A stretch of 64,000 nucleotides of DNA from Haliotis asinina (GCF_037392515.1 NW_027133898.1:248001-312000); one strand, 5' to 3'. Counted from the first letter of the stretch, positions 9,316-18,056 are shown. The notes: a model not told the origin generated them from the sequence alone. Numbers and translations are program-made.

Positions 9316-9933
9316 TTAACGTGAACCGCCTACGATCACTTTGGTGTTCGTAATAAAGGCTTGCTGGGCTTTTTGTATCCCCTGTTCTATGTACTTTTTT
9401 TTCTCGTCCTCGCTGATAGCAGACTTACGAGACTTGGATCGAATATCTTGTTTCATTCCGTTATATTTTGTGAGTTCAGAGATGATTGAACGAAACTCCT
9501 CTTCTGAGATCTTACTGTCAGAGAGTGCCGTGGAAATACGCTCACTCACTGTGTTGAGCTTTGCTTCGGCCAGAACCCTGATCTCGTCGTGTTTCAATGC
9601 CTTACGATGCAGTCTGCGTGATACTAACTTAAGCGCCAACCCTGCCAACCCTGCCACCCCAGCTGTTATTTCAATACCTAGCACTATAGGTGCAGCCACG
9701 ATGGTAGCTAACAACCCAACACCTGCCGCCCCTAGTCCCATGCTGGTTGCCATAAGGGTAGTGTCAGCCCCGTCCACGATATTGAAAGCTCTATGGTACT
9801 TTTTACATAGTGCTTTCCGCGTGTCACGGTCTTGTTCTAGTTGGCGTTTCACATCACATAACTGCCTCAAGCGGAACCCATCTACGGTTTCCAGCGTCTT
9901 TGCTACTTCCTCTACGACTGGGTACAGGCCCAT
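9316..9933 (-). CDS. Polinton A two-helix membrane protein
   Basis: A 205-residue protein. Residues about 55-105 hold two hydrophobic Gly/Ala-rich helices (MATSMGLGAAGVGLLATIVA and VLGIEITAGVAGLAGLAL). They are followed by basic SRRLHRKALKHDEIRVLAEAKLNT and an ISEEEFRSIISELTKYNGM segment that looks helical. I recall proteins of this pattern beside other animal Polintons; no function is known to me. A virion or host-membrane role is inferred. The ATG follows a TATATATTATAGG box, as for other genes of the element. Copy B lacks 16 residues of the linker. Confidence 0.7.
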   Translation of the reverse strand: MGLYPVVEEVAKTLETVDGFRLRQLCDVKRQLEQDRDTRKALCKKYHRAFNIVDGADTTLMATSMGLGAAGVGLLATIVAAPIVLGIEITAGVAGLAGLALKLVSRRLHRKALKHDEIRVLAEAKLNTVSERISTALSDSKISEEEFRSIISELTKYNGMKQDIRSKSRKSAISEDEKKKYIEQGIQKAQQAFITNTKVIVGGSR

Positions 9934-10640
9934 CCTATAATATATATTTTGAAAGATATTAATTGGGTTTCAGTTAAAAGGCTATCAATGAATTTGAAGC
10001 CTACAAGGGATAGATCATTACCAATGATAATAGGTGAGAGGCTAATAGACTTTTCTGTTGTAATAAAAACCCCACTGAGGCTTATTAAACGTTTTATAGA
10101 ACTCGTGGGGGTATTCCGTTGTATAACAATACGACAATATTGGTCTAAGTGTTCGGTATACCAGTGTATTACCAACCCGGGTAAAATTTGGCGTCCTTTC
10201 GAGGAGTTTACCTGGTCAAAATACGTAAAGACGACTTCTATGATGAGTGTGTAGGGGGAGGATATTCTATCAAGAGATCCCGGGATTAAATAATTACTGC
10301 TAAATGTTAATTTATTATCTAATCCAGAACTTAACCCATTTGTTTCGGTATACAAAAGTATCGGAGATCCTAAGTGATTCTCCGGAATGAAATCCCCGGG
10401 CCAGATACCGTTGTTCCTAATCTTAGAGATCTGCCACGTATCTGCGTCTATTGTGATATAAGGTGAGGTGAGTGTTAAGTTGATCAGCCATTTGGGCTCT
10501 TTTAAATCTGATAACGACACCCGTCTGTACACGTTGTCTTTGAAGTGCAGGATATATAAGGTGTCTTCCTCACCAGGCTGATCGAATCCCTCCGTATCTC
10601 CTAGGTCGTTAAGCGTAGTGTTGGGACGATGACTGGTCAT
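9912..10640 (-). CDS. Polinton A fibre-like paralogue 2
   Basis: Start chosen at MTSHRPN (10640), which matches the start in copy B; upstream codons are read-through. The N-terminus LNDLGDTEGFDQPGEEDTLY, then LHFKDNVYRRVSL, repeats that of the neighbour at 10651-11533 (DLGDTRGFDAPG, then LQLKNNIYKRVEV). The rest is beta-rich with alternating polar and hydrophobic residues. This resembles an exposed virion attachment protein in plan, but there is no recognised domain. A two-base difference from copy B near the C-terminus changes the last residues and runs the frame into the next gene. Confidence 0.6.
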   Translation of the reverse strand: MTSHRPNTTLNDLGDTEGFDQPGEEDTLYILHFKDNVYRRVSLSDLKEPKWLINLTLTSPYITIDADTWQISKIRNNGIWPGDFIPENHLGSPILLYTETNGLSSGLDNKLTFSSNYLIPGSLDRISSPYTLIIEVVFTYFDQVNSSKGRQILPGLVIHWYTEHLDQYCRIVIQRNTPTSSIKRLISLSGVFITTEKSISLSPIIIGNDLSLVGFKFIDSLLTETQLISFKIYIIGWACTQS

Positions 10641-10650
10641 TATTATACTA

Positions 10651-11533
10651 TTACGATATAATTTCCAACTGGTTTTCTGATAATAATTCATGGGTGAACT
10701 TCATACCCATGAAGTGTATGTTGTCAGGCAGGAAGATCTTGGTTAGTGATATCTTGTTTTCCACGATCACGTTGACCCCCTGCAGACTGGTAAACGTTGC
10801 AAACTTGATACTGGTGTCGTTTCCCCCACCCGAGTTTGATCCCCTTCACGATCTCGACATCATTCCCCGATGGTTCCCCTAGGTAGACTTTGATGATCAG
10901 TGTTGAGTTTGCTGGTAGACTCTCTAGTATACTGACCACGCCTTCGAATTCAGACACCAACTGCAATGTCACGTTTTGTATGGCCGGTTTACTCGATAGT
11001 ATGTGGGCTGCCATAGTTTCAAGTGGGCTGACGACTACGCTACGTCTCTGAGTTGGGACGTAAGCCACGAGCAGGGTTCCATTGTTCACGACTTTGTTTA
11101 GGTGGTTGTCTTTGTTATCCGTGAATACGTAGGGGGAGCCGAGCCTAATATTGAGAAACCAGTCGTTATCGGGTAACAACACCCACTTGTCATCTTCGGT
11201 GAAGACGAGCATATATGGCTTGTTTCGGGCGACGGTAGTGCTCTCAACATCGTCTAAGTCGAACAGTTTACCCCCGAACGATGGGTATATTATCCAGTTA
11301 TTACCGGTGTTGACAAGGGCGTACTTAGTGTTGATTTTTGCTCTTGTGGTATCTACTATATCACTTAGGGTTCCACCGGAGGGGACTTCAACGCGTTTGT
11401 AAATGTTGTTTTTCAGTTGCAAGGCGTACGATTTACCATCTACTCCGGGAGCGTCGAAACCGCGCGTGTCTCCGAGGTCGGAGATCCCGATATTGACGCA
11501 TTTTTTCACTCCGGGCCATTGTGCGCTGGTCAT
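10651..11533 (-). pseudogene. Polinton A fibre-like paralogue 1, frameshifted
   Basis: The intact twin is 31903-32811 (302 residues). Here about 26 bases are missing near 10790, next to a short AC repeat, so the frame turns into NVYQSAGGQRDRGKQD and stops at 10724; the remaining homologous DNA runs to 10651. The start overlaps the stop of the penton-like gene as ATGA (11530-11533), an arrangement that suggests coupled translation. Content is beta-rich, with IYPSFGGKLFDLDDVE and a final domain shared in style with paralogue 2. Confidence 0.7.
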
Positions 11534-12183
11534 TTTACATGAAGCGTTAAGCTGAGGTATCCTATATTTACAGGATTATGATTCATATCTAACACCGATA
11601 TTATCAGCTCAGGTATGTTGCCCTGGGTTAATCTCTTATACTGCCGTGGTGAAAACGACTCGGTTCTACCGTCGTTGTATTTCTCAGTTTTCACCGGCAC
11701 TGCTCTCAGTGTAGTGGAAGGGTGACCTCCTTGAATGTTGTACGTTGTGCTCACCTGACCGAGATGAATGTACAGCTCTCGGTACGGTACTAGATCGGGT
11801 AACTTCATGCCTGTGACGGTTGTTGTTGGTTTTATCTCGTCAGGAGACATACCGAGTATCCTCGCTAATGGTCGGCCGAGCCTCAAGGAGGTTCTTCCGT
11901 TGTTGATTAACACCACTGTACCGTTTGAGTCGTTCATCTTGAGTTCGGCTCCCAGGGGTTTGAAGACCTCGTCGTTTAGAGAGCACACGCTGTAGTAGCC
12001 GTCAGTTATCTGGCTGCGAGTTCCACTGACGAACAGCTTATTGTTGCTGGCGTTGATGTTAGTCCATTGCGGTAGATAGGTGATATCGCAGAGTGCGACT
12101 TCGAGTTGGCCTGACGTGTTATCGATCGCGTGCGTCAGCTGAACGGCCTCACCGCTCGTTATTCCTGGAAGTGTTATGTACAT
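11530..12183 (-). CDS. Polinton A minor capsid (penton-like) protein, putative
   Basis: A 217-residue beta-rich protein. The beginning MYITLPGITSGEAVQLTHAI followed by LEVALCDITYLPQW resembles the start of Polinton penton/PY proteins (a strand, then W/L-EVAL-EI-YP). Size fits a single jelly roll that would form capsid vertices. The assignment rests on this N-terminal pattern, position and length. The start lies at one end of a palindromic AT promoter shared with the next gene. The frame is intact, as in copy B. Confidence 0.55.
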   Translation of the reverse strand: MYITLPGITSGEAVQLTHAIDNTSGQLEVALCDITYLPQWTNINASNNKLFVSGTRSQITDGYYSVCSLNDEVFKPLGAELKMNDSNGTVVLINNGRTSLRLGRPLARILGMSPDEIKPTTTVTGMKLPDLVPYRELYIHLGQVSTTYNIQGGHPSTTLRAVPVKTEKYNDGRTESFSPRQYKRLTQGNIPELIISVLDMNHNPVNIGYLSLTLHVK

Positions 12184-12215
12184 ATTATAATATATAAATT
12201 ATATATTATAATATG
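12181..12215. promoter_or_regulatory. Near-perfect AT palindrome: bidirectional promoter (A)
   Basis: A 35-bp sequence that reads the same on both strands except at its centre. Both ends are start codons: CAT for the minus gene ending at 12183 and ATG for the plus gene at 12213. The centre TATAAATTATATA offers a TATA box for each direction, with almost no leader. Identical at 31221-31255 in copy B. Confidence 0.7.
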
Positions 12216-13136
12216 GACTTAGCACACTTGAAAATCGTGGTGGTAGGTAGTATGGGGTTTAAAACAACCTTTATTAATATCTTTGAAAACTATATCGTGA
12301 CCGTTAATAACGCGCAGGCGGTGGTAAACTGGAATCAAAACCCAATGCAGTTTTGGCAGAACCAACTCAACTTTGCTGTGAGGTGTGCGACGACAGGGTC
12401 GGGTGTGACACTAGACTACGGTATAGACGAACTGAGTAAGGCAGTCATTTTGTTTCATATTTATTATCAAACGAGACGAATATTGAAGGAAATAAGTGCT
12501 CCTCTTCCCCAAGATAAAGCGTGGAGTATGACGAATAACCCCTATGATAAACGCGCTTATGAACGTGTTTGTGGGGAGTTTGAGATTCCAACGAATAAAG
12601 ACTTTCGCCTTCCTGGTGTGAACCATGGTCTCGGTATAGTTCTCGTGTACTTCTACAGGTCCGGAACATATATGGCCGGTTCTGCAGATGGTACATACAA
12701 CCCAAACCGTCATACATTTACAGGCCCCACAACGAATGAAAAGATCCATGTCAGCTGTATAAAGCAAACCAATCCTGATGCAGCCACAGCCTGGACTAAA
12801 ATGATCTCAAAAACATCGAAAGAATTCACTCGTGCTGGTACAATACGCTTGAACGACTCGATTCGAACGTACGTGTGGGCGCTGTTGGGTGCGCAGTCGA
12901 TGACGCGTTCCAACATCCTCGGTAAGGGAACTGCTTACGACGCTCAGAAACAGTTCGTTGCCAACGTTGAGGATGCTATCAATTCTCCAGTTGATCTCCC
13001 GCGGGCCATCGACCGTTACCAAAACGTGTTAGAATACGCCAGATCGAAAGTCAACTATGTGTTCGGCGTGGGGCTGTACATGGCTCCGAGTGATATGCAA
13101 CTGAGAGTAAAGTGGTGGGTTATAACAACAAAATAG
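12213..13136 (+). CDS. Polinton A conserved 300-residue protein
   Basis: A 307-residue protein beginning MDLAHLKIVVVGSMGFKTTF. A central block has FWQNQLNFAVRCATTGSGV (Trp instead of Arg in copy B), then LFHIYYQTRRILKEISAPLPQDKAW, NPYDKRAYERVCGEFEI and VNHGLGIVLVYFY. The C-terminal third is helical (AQKQFVANVEDAIN). I recall similar proteins with a WCATT block in cnidarian and mollusc Polintons, without assigned function. It is not recognisable as the adenain-type protease. The C-terminus differs from B after MAPSDMQL because of a 7-base difference. Confidence 0.65.
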   Translation: MDLAHLKIVVVGSMGFKTTFINIFENYIVTVNNAQAVVNWNQNPMQFWQNQLNFAVRCATTGSGVTLDYGIDELSKAVILFHIYYQTRRILKEISAPLPQDKAWSMTNNPYDKRAYERVCGEFEIPTNKDFRLPGVNHGLGIVLVYFYRSGTYMAGSADGTYNPNRHTFTGPTTNEKIHVSCIKQTNPDAATAWTKMISKTSKEFTRAGTIRLNDSIRTYVWALLGAQSMTRSNILGKGTAYDAQKQFVANVEDAINSPVDLPRAIDRYQNVLEYARSKVNYVFGVGLYMAPSDMQLRVKWWVITTK

Positions 13137-13375
13137 TCATAGCCACGGCGGATCAAAAGTTGGGTATCAACCCCGATATTAACACCCCCTATATCCCACA
13201 CATCCCACCACGTGAAACGGGTATAGTGGCGCCACCCCCGGAGTCTAAAGTTCATGTGGGGGTACCCCACACACACCCCCATATTCAGGCCACCAATCAG
13301 CAGCATATTGATAATAAAACGGCCCTGGTGGTTGGTGGGGTAGCTTTGGGGCTTATTTGGTTAAAAATTTCTTAG
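13112..13375 (+). CDS. Polinton A small membrane protein without an ATG start
   Basis: About 87 residues: VGYNNKIVIATADQKLGINP, a proline-rich middle (YIPHIPPRE, IVAPPPESKVHV) and a C-terminal membrane helix ALVVGGVALGLIWLKIS. It overlaps the preceding gene by 25 bases and the opposite-strand gene by 23 bases. No ATG is available: the frame opens with GTG after an upstream stop. Copy B shows the same. Expression would need a non-ATG start, reinitiation or a splice. Conservation in both copies supports a real gene. Confidence 0.55.
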   Translation: MVGYNNKIVIATADQKLGINPDINTPYIPHIPPRETGIVAPPPESKVHVGVPHTHPHIQATNQQHIDNKTALVVGGVALGLIWLKIS

Positions 13376-14488
13376 CCGCTACGTACACCAGACCCGCCAC
13401 GGCGACAATGGCTGCCCACAGGTTTTGACTGAGCCACGTGGCAGTTTTAGCCAGAGCGCCCAACAACCACGAGACGATGCTACCCAGGATGCCTGGGAGG
13501 GCTTCGGCGGCTTTACCAGCCAGTTTAGCTAGGCCTTCCCCGAGTTTTTTTATCCAGTCTTTAACCCCACCGCCGCCGGCAGGTGTGGGGGGTGTGGGGG
13601 GAACTCCCACAGTACCCCCTGTCAGTGACACCACCAGGGTTGATATGATGAAACCCAATGCAGTCAGAATGCTGGCGATGGTGATCCCTTGCTCCCGGAA
13701 CAATATCCGAATCCTGTCTGCTAACGTGGTGTCTCAGTGGAGGACTTGATTGATGGTTTCCCGCACACGGTTGGTCTGGGATCTAAGCTTTTCTTTGTAG
13801 CCGGAGTCTCCAACCAGGTCTGCCTTTCATCTTCCAAATTACGTATTCGTTCCTCGATGGTGGCTTTCATAGACTCGTCCTCAGTTTCACCGAGTTTTTC
13901 CTTTTCATAGGCGATGTGGTCGTCTATCTCACTCATTTTGGCCGTGCTTTTCCAGAGCTGACCACGAATGGTTTGCATCAACAGGTCCAACCCCTTCAGT
14001 TCCCGAAAGGTAATTTCGAGACCCGGGAAGGGCTTGTTCTTGTAGTCGGCCAACACCTTTTCAATATCATAAGTCATGTTTTGATCCGATGTGGCGCCCC
14101 TGATGCCTTCCAGACTTTGAACTAACTTCGGAGGATACTGCTTAGGTCGCGCGCCACCGTAATCTATGAAGCCTAGTTCATCGCGGACAAAGTTACTCCC
14201 ATGTCGACTGCTCAGTGTTGATAAAGCAAGCGGTTCTCTCGTGCGTTTATGCACGAGATTGATCTCCGGGTGAGCCTTCAAACGCAGCGTGCCATTGCTA
14301 TCGAGGGTAAACCTGGAATAGTTCCTTCCCAACGGCTTGAGTTTGGATTTATTTTCAACTGCGTTGTAATAATCGTCGACGGCGCCCTCCATGAGTGAGC
14401 CACCTTGCGAGAATGAGGTCTCCTGGTCATCATTGAATGCCTGGGCACTATCGTCCCACATATCATCCATAGGTATGTCTTCATCCAT
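13353..14488 (-). pseudogene. Polinton A coiled-coil / lytic-helix protein, frameshifted
   Basis: The intact twin is 28954-30096 (380 residues). In A a 4-base loss near 13803 shifts the frame after ERQTWLET, giving a false tail ending at 13721. The C-terminal third survives as an open frame (13353-13703) starting FREQGITIASILTALGF. Domains: acidic N-terminus (MDEDIPMDDMWDD), central helices with heptad character, then the C-terminal membrane segments. The acidic start is preceded by the promoter shared with the MCP. Confidence 0.75.
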
Positions 14489-14526
14489 TATTTAGTATTA
14501 AAAATATATTTCATTTATATATAACA
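14489..14526. promoter_or_regulatory. Divergent promoter region before MCP (A)
   Basis: A 38-bp AT-rich gap between two divergent start codons. It holds TTTATATATAACA just before the MCP ATG and TATTTTTAATACTAAATA in front of the opposite gene. The same arrangement is at 28916-28953 in B. Leaders must be very short. Confidence 0.55.
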
Positions 14527-15783
14527 ATGTACGGCAGAAAATTAGATCCTTTCAGAAGATTGAGAGAGCCATTAGGAGCCAGAGCCGTGCGCCAGTCGGT
14601 GACCATCACCAACAATCCCAGCAAGATAGACCAGAGTCAAACTCTGCTGGTTAGATTTCCAGACCTTGGTGAGAATGACCTCATTGTACCAGGCACTGTT
14701 CGACTGGCGTTCAATATCACGTTGACCTCCGACAACAACAAACGCGAGCTAGTGCGGAACGTGGGTCGAGCTATCATCAAGAAAACGACCGTCAAGATCA
14801 GCGGTAACGAGGTGCTGAGTATCGACGACAGCGACGTGTTTCACTGCTACGGGGATCTCTGGAAAAGCGAGGGAGAACGAGTCAATGATGTGTACCAGGG
14901 CATCAGCAAATCAACCCGGTCGCGCATAGGGTATGCCTTCACGCCAGACCAGCTAGACAAGCTATCGGACGGTGAAAAGGCCATCGCTCGAGCATACGGG
15001 AATCGATTCTGCGTGCCGCTCGACTTCGAGTTGCTCACGGGACACGCGCCGTTTTACCGGGCCGCGCTGGGTGATAGGCTCGAATACGAGCTCACGTTTA
15101 ACGACTATAGCAAAGTAGTGCGTACGCCGAACGGTGATGAGGCCAGTTATGCCATAGACAACATCTCTCTGGAGTTCGACATGGTCACTAGCCCGGAGCT
15201 GGCCAGGCAGGTTCGAAGCCAGTACTCTGGGAAGATGGCTATCCTGTACGATCGCGTACTGAGGCATAGATCAGTCGTGCGAGATAAGAGCGACACTGTG
15301 TGGAATATCAACCTGAACGTGCCGGCGCGATCGATGAAAGGTATCCTGGTCGTCCCCGTGGAGGATTACGAGCCATTCCGGAGGGACAGCGAGAAGTTTT
15401 TCAACCCCGAGATTGAAAAGGTGGAAGTGACCATCGAGGGCGTGCCCAACCAGCTGTTCAGTCATGGTATGAGACCACACCAGCAGTGGGATGAGATAAA
15501 AAAGCTACCAATGGGGGATTACATAACAAAGGACCTGGACCTCGGCTCCGTGCAGATCGGTGAATACCTGACCACCAAGTACGCCCTATGGTTGGACATG
15601 CGATCCACGGATGATGATAAACTGCACGGTAGCGGGCGCCGTATAGATAACGGCAGCGAAGGGATAACCATCCAGATTACTAAGAAGGCTCAACCCGCTG
15701 GTAAGTTGAAATTATATCTGTACGTTATTATGGACGCGCAACTTAATATAGACAATGGGAGATTCGTGCAAGCCATCTATTGA
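14527..15783 (+). CDS. Polinton A major capsid protein (double jelly roll)
   Basis: A 418-residue protein, intact. The N-terminal part MYGRKLDPFRRLREPLGARA is basic. It is followed by beta-rich sequence with LVRFPDLGENDLIVPGTVRL, RAIIKKTTVKISGNEVL and DDSDVFHCYGDLW, a pattern I recognise from MCPs of animal Polintons. It would build the icosahedral capsid hexons. It is nearly identical in B, with few changes, all of them substitutions. It overlaps the ATPase start by 29 bases. Base composition is richer in G+C than in its neighbours. Confidence 0.85.
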   Translation: MYGRKLDPFRRLREPLGARAVRQSVTITNNPSKIDQSQTLLVRFPDLGENDLIVPGTVRLAFNITLTSDNNKRELVRNVGRAIIKKTTVKISGNEVLSIDDSDVFHCYGDLWKSEGERVNDVYQGISKSTRSRIGYAFTPDQLDKLSDGEKAIARAYGNRFCVPLDFELLTGHAPFYRAALGDRLEYELTFNDYSKVVRTPNGDEASYAIDNISLEFDMVTSPELARQVRSQYSGKMAILYDRVLRHRSVVRDKSDTVWNINLNVPARSMKGILVVPVEDYEPFRRDSEKFFNPEIEKVEVTIEGVPNQLFSHGMRPHQQWDEIKKLPMGDYITKDLDLGSVQIGEYLTTKYALWLDMRSTDDDKLHGSGRRIDNGSEGITIQITKKAQPAGKLKLYLYVIMDAQLNIDNGRFVQAIY

Positions 15784-16372
15784 CCTCCCCACTGACCCAC
15801 ACTGCGCCATAGTGTGCGGGCAGACTGGTTGTGGGAAGACCGTTTTCGTGTTGGATATGTTGGAGGGTTACTACAAGGATGTGTTCGATAACATCGTTAT
15901 CATGTGCCCTACTCTGAGCATGAATAAAACGTACGCGCAACCTTGGGTGATGACGGACCCCGACGTACACAAAATCGACCCTGGAACACGCCTGCAGGAC
16001 TGGTTGAAAGCTCTTCACGAGAAATTTAAAGGGGAACCGACGCTGTTCATACTGGACGACTGCAGCGCTAATCGCGAGATAACAAAAAAGAGAGACATGC
16101 TATCGTACCTGGCCTTCTCCGGCCGGCATGCAAATCACAGCGTCTGGGTGCTAACGCAGAAGTTCAACTCGGTGTTGAAAGACCTCAGGGAGCAGACGTG
16201 ATGGGTGGCCTTATTTCACTGCAAGGACAGGGATTCGTTCGAGGAGTGTTTGAGAGAGAACGATGTGATGAGCAAATTAGAATGTAAACGGGTGAAGAAA
16301 CAGCTCGCTGAAACTAAACACACTAAGATCGTGCTCAAGACCGACCAACCAGTAGTATATAGGGTGTGCTAA
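15755..16372 (+). pseudogene. Polinton A genome-packaging ATPase with premature stop
   Basis: FtsK/HerA-type packaging ATPase. Walker A GQTGCGKT (residues 22-29) and Walker B TLFILDDC (residues 96-103) are intact. A TGA at 16199-16201 (GGA in copy B) ends the frame at residue 148 of 205, and the C-terminal 57 codons remain as homologous DNA up to the original stop at 16370-16372. The enzyme would pump the genome into the capsid. Loss of the C-terminal part probably kills it. Confidence 0.85.
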
Positions 16373-16475
16373 AGCTAAGCAAAGCTAAGCAAAGCTAAGC
16401 TAAAGCTAAGATAAAGCTAAACTAAAGCTAAGCTAAAGCTAAGCAAAGCTAAGCTAAAGCTAAGCAAATGCTAAG
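16370..16475 (+). repeat. GCTAAG-repeat block between ATPase and next gene (A)
   Basis: Starting inside the stop codon of the ATPase, the sequence repeats AAGCTAAGC with spacers of A or TA about nine times. Copy B has the same kind of block at 26998-27075 with fewer, differently spaced units. It could serve as 3' processing region, promoter element or iteron-like origin; none of these is shown. Confidence 0.8.
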
Positions 16476-17166
16476 TATAGCTATGATATTTGAAGTGTTT
16501 GTCGTGTGCAACTTAACCTTCATTTCTCTGTGTTTTGTCTGCATCGGGTATTATATAGTTAAAACTAAATCTTACTTGTTATATTATAAGATGGAGTGTG
16601 AGGAATTGCTCGAACAATTGTCTGGGGATGATGACAAGCGAGAGAAACTGGTGGCGTTGGCTGTTGGCGGCAAAGCCAAACATTACTTTGGAGACTACAC
16701 TCCGGATAAAATTCACAAAATGTCAGCCGAAGAAATCGATAAGCTGTACGCTAGATACGAGTCCCGGCTCGGAGCAGAAATGACAAAGACAATAGGATCG
16801 GCTATGACTCAGATATACACCGGTATTGTGTCATACTTCCTTCCCATTCCACCAGAGCGCCGACTTTACCTGTGGGAAGACCTCGAGAAAGACCCTTTTA
16901 TCGAACACGCCGTGAGCTCTATCAGCTGCGCGCTGTACCACAAATATGGCATGTTGTTGGCTCCAGTGACGGCGGCGATTATCACGGCAAAGCATTGTCA
17001 ATTTGAGAGAAAAAATAATAATAATAGTATAGATGGATACTGCTCCCGAGGTGAGGGAAGTGACCAGGGAACCAGTGGGGGAAACCCCTCCCGAGGTGAC
17101 GGTGGGGGAAGTGACACAGGAACCAATGAGGGAACCCCCAACAGTAACCAGGCAGAAGAATCCTAA
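16468..17166 (+). CDS. Polinton A helical protein (190-230 residues)
   Basis: Two starts are possible. The first (16468) adds a 41-residue hydrophobic segment with TFISLCFVCIGYYIV. The second (16591, MECEELLEQL) follows a TATATTATAAG box and fits the element's promoter pattern, so I prefer it. The core DKREKLVALAVGGKAKHYFG, then DYTPDKIHKMSAEEIDKLYA, YESRLGAEMTKTIGSA and a long helix-rich part ending AAIITAKHCQFE resembles proteins I recall from other animal Polintons with no known role. The C-terminal low-complexity tail varies between copies. Confidence 0.65.
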   Translation: MLSIAMIFEVFVVCNLTFISLCFVCIGYYIVKTKSYLLYYKMECEELLEQLSGDDDKREKLVALAVGGKAKHYFGDYTPDKIHKMSAEEIDKLYARYESRLGAEMTKTIGSAMTQIYTGIVSYFLPIPPERRLYLWEDLEKDPFIEHAVSSISCALYHKYGMLLAPVTAAIITAKHCQFERKNNNNSIDGYCSRGEGSDQGTSGGNPSRGDGGGSDTGTNEGTPNSNQAEES

Positions 17167-17353
17167 GAGAGTAGCTGCCGGTAAAAAACGGTGGTGTAAC
17201 CAACATAAAATTATCAACCCCCGACTGTTGTTGGCTGTAGGTGCTGCCGTGGTTATAACATGGTTATACGTGGGAGTACCCTCCCACAGTGAGGTGGTAC
17301 CCCCCAACAGTGAGGTGGTATCCCCCACTGTCGACCCGCATATCATGTTATAA
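17033..17353 (+). CDS. Polinton A basic single-pass membrane protein
   Basis: A 106-residue protein overlapping the end of the preceding gene by 134 bases in another frame. It has three parts: a repeat-rich acidic N-terminus (E-V/T-P units), a basic core RQKNPKRVAAGKKRW, and a membrane helix LLLAVGAAVVITWLYVGV near residue 72, with a short Pro/Ser tail. The N-terminal repeats and the tail differ in number and order between A and B, while the core is constant. Confidence 0.55.
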   Translation: MDTAPEVREVTREPVGETPPEVTVGEVTQEPMREPPTVTRQKNPKRVAAGKKRWCNQHKIINPRLLLAVGAAVVITWLYVGVPSHSEVVPPNSEVVSPTVDPHIML

Positions 17354-17377
17354 TTTAAATGTTTTTATATATACATA

Positions 17378-17605
17378 ATGTCTGAGGGGAAAACGTTCGT
17401 CAACGACGCATACCACGCCACAGTGGTCGCCAGTCTAGCCGTAGGGTACGCTCGGTTGACTAAAATGGTGCTTAAACAACCAACTATCAAGCTAGATTTC
17501 AACCTGCAGGATATGGGTATGCTCATAATGAACCTTGGTATGGCGATGGCCACAAAAGACATCCTAGTAAAACAAGGGATAATACCTGATAATATAATGA
17601 AATAA
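17378..17605 (+). CDS. Polinton A conserved 75-residue protein
   Basis: Small protein MSEGKTFVNDAYHATVVASL, with LDFNLQDMGMLIMNLGMAMA, ending KQGIIPDNI. I recognise the pattern (DAxHAT, then KQGIIP) from small genes of other animal Polintons; the function is unknown. Two moderately hydrophobic helices suggest membrane or capsid association. The ATG follows TTTTTATATATACATA. Intact in both copies. Confidence 0.6.
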   Translation: MSEGKTFVNDAYHATVVASLAVGYARLTKMVLKQPTIKLDFNLQDMGMLIMNLGMAMATKDILVKQGIIPDNIMK

Positions 17606-17612
17606 ATATAGG

Positions 17613-18038
17613 ATGGCCACGATAGCTATGATGGTCGGTGGGGCGTTAGTGAATGCCCTGGCATTTTCCGGGAGTAATTTCCTCTTCTCGAAACTACGAG
17701 ATGACCACGCGGCTGAAATACAGGAAGAAAGGAAGCGGCACGATCTCGCTACTGAGAACTTAAAACAGGCACAGGCCGAGTACGCTAAAAAACGCCTCCA
17801 GAGGATCGATTTTATTAACGAACAACTCCAGCGTGAAAACCATGCCGTTCAAACATTCAACGATGTCGATGAAGCAATGAAAGAATACTACCTACTAACT
17901 GGTAAATGATTGGAACCGCTCAATAAACCCACACTCGCTCAGTACTACACACCATCCAAGGGACAAATGAATCGTGAACTGGGCTTCATAGTGTTGGGTA
18001 TAGCAGCTACTGCCTTGGTTGCGAAGCAATTAAATTAA
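17613..18038 (+). pseudogene. Polinton A coiled-coil membrane protein with premature stop
   Basis: The twin at 25433-25858 has 141 residues. Here a TGA at 17907-17909 (CGA in B) ends it after 98. The N-terminal helix ATIAMMVGGALVNALAFSGS is hydrophobic and is followed by a charged coiled coil (RDDHAAEIQEERKRHDLATE onward). In the intact copy a second membrane helix lies at the C-terminus (FIVLGIAATALVA). The stop removes that second anchor; the truncated product could still be made. Confidence 0.7.
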
Positions 18039-18056
18039 ATACCTATATAAGTAAAC
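18039..18056 (+). promoter_or_regulatory. TATA-like box before Cys-rich gene
   Basis: ACCTATATAAGTAAAC directly before the ATG at 18057. The same box stands before the twin gene in B (about 25415-25432). It agrees with the short-leader TATA pattern of the other genes. Confidence 0.4.

Noticed and set aside
12213..13136. 300-residue Polinton protein as capsid maturation protease
   Set aside because: No convincing His, acidic and Cys triad is visible, and the size and motifs do not match adenain.
16370..16475. CRISPR-like array in the GCTAAG block
   Set aside because: The units are contiguous and have no unique spacers; the context is a eukaryotic element.
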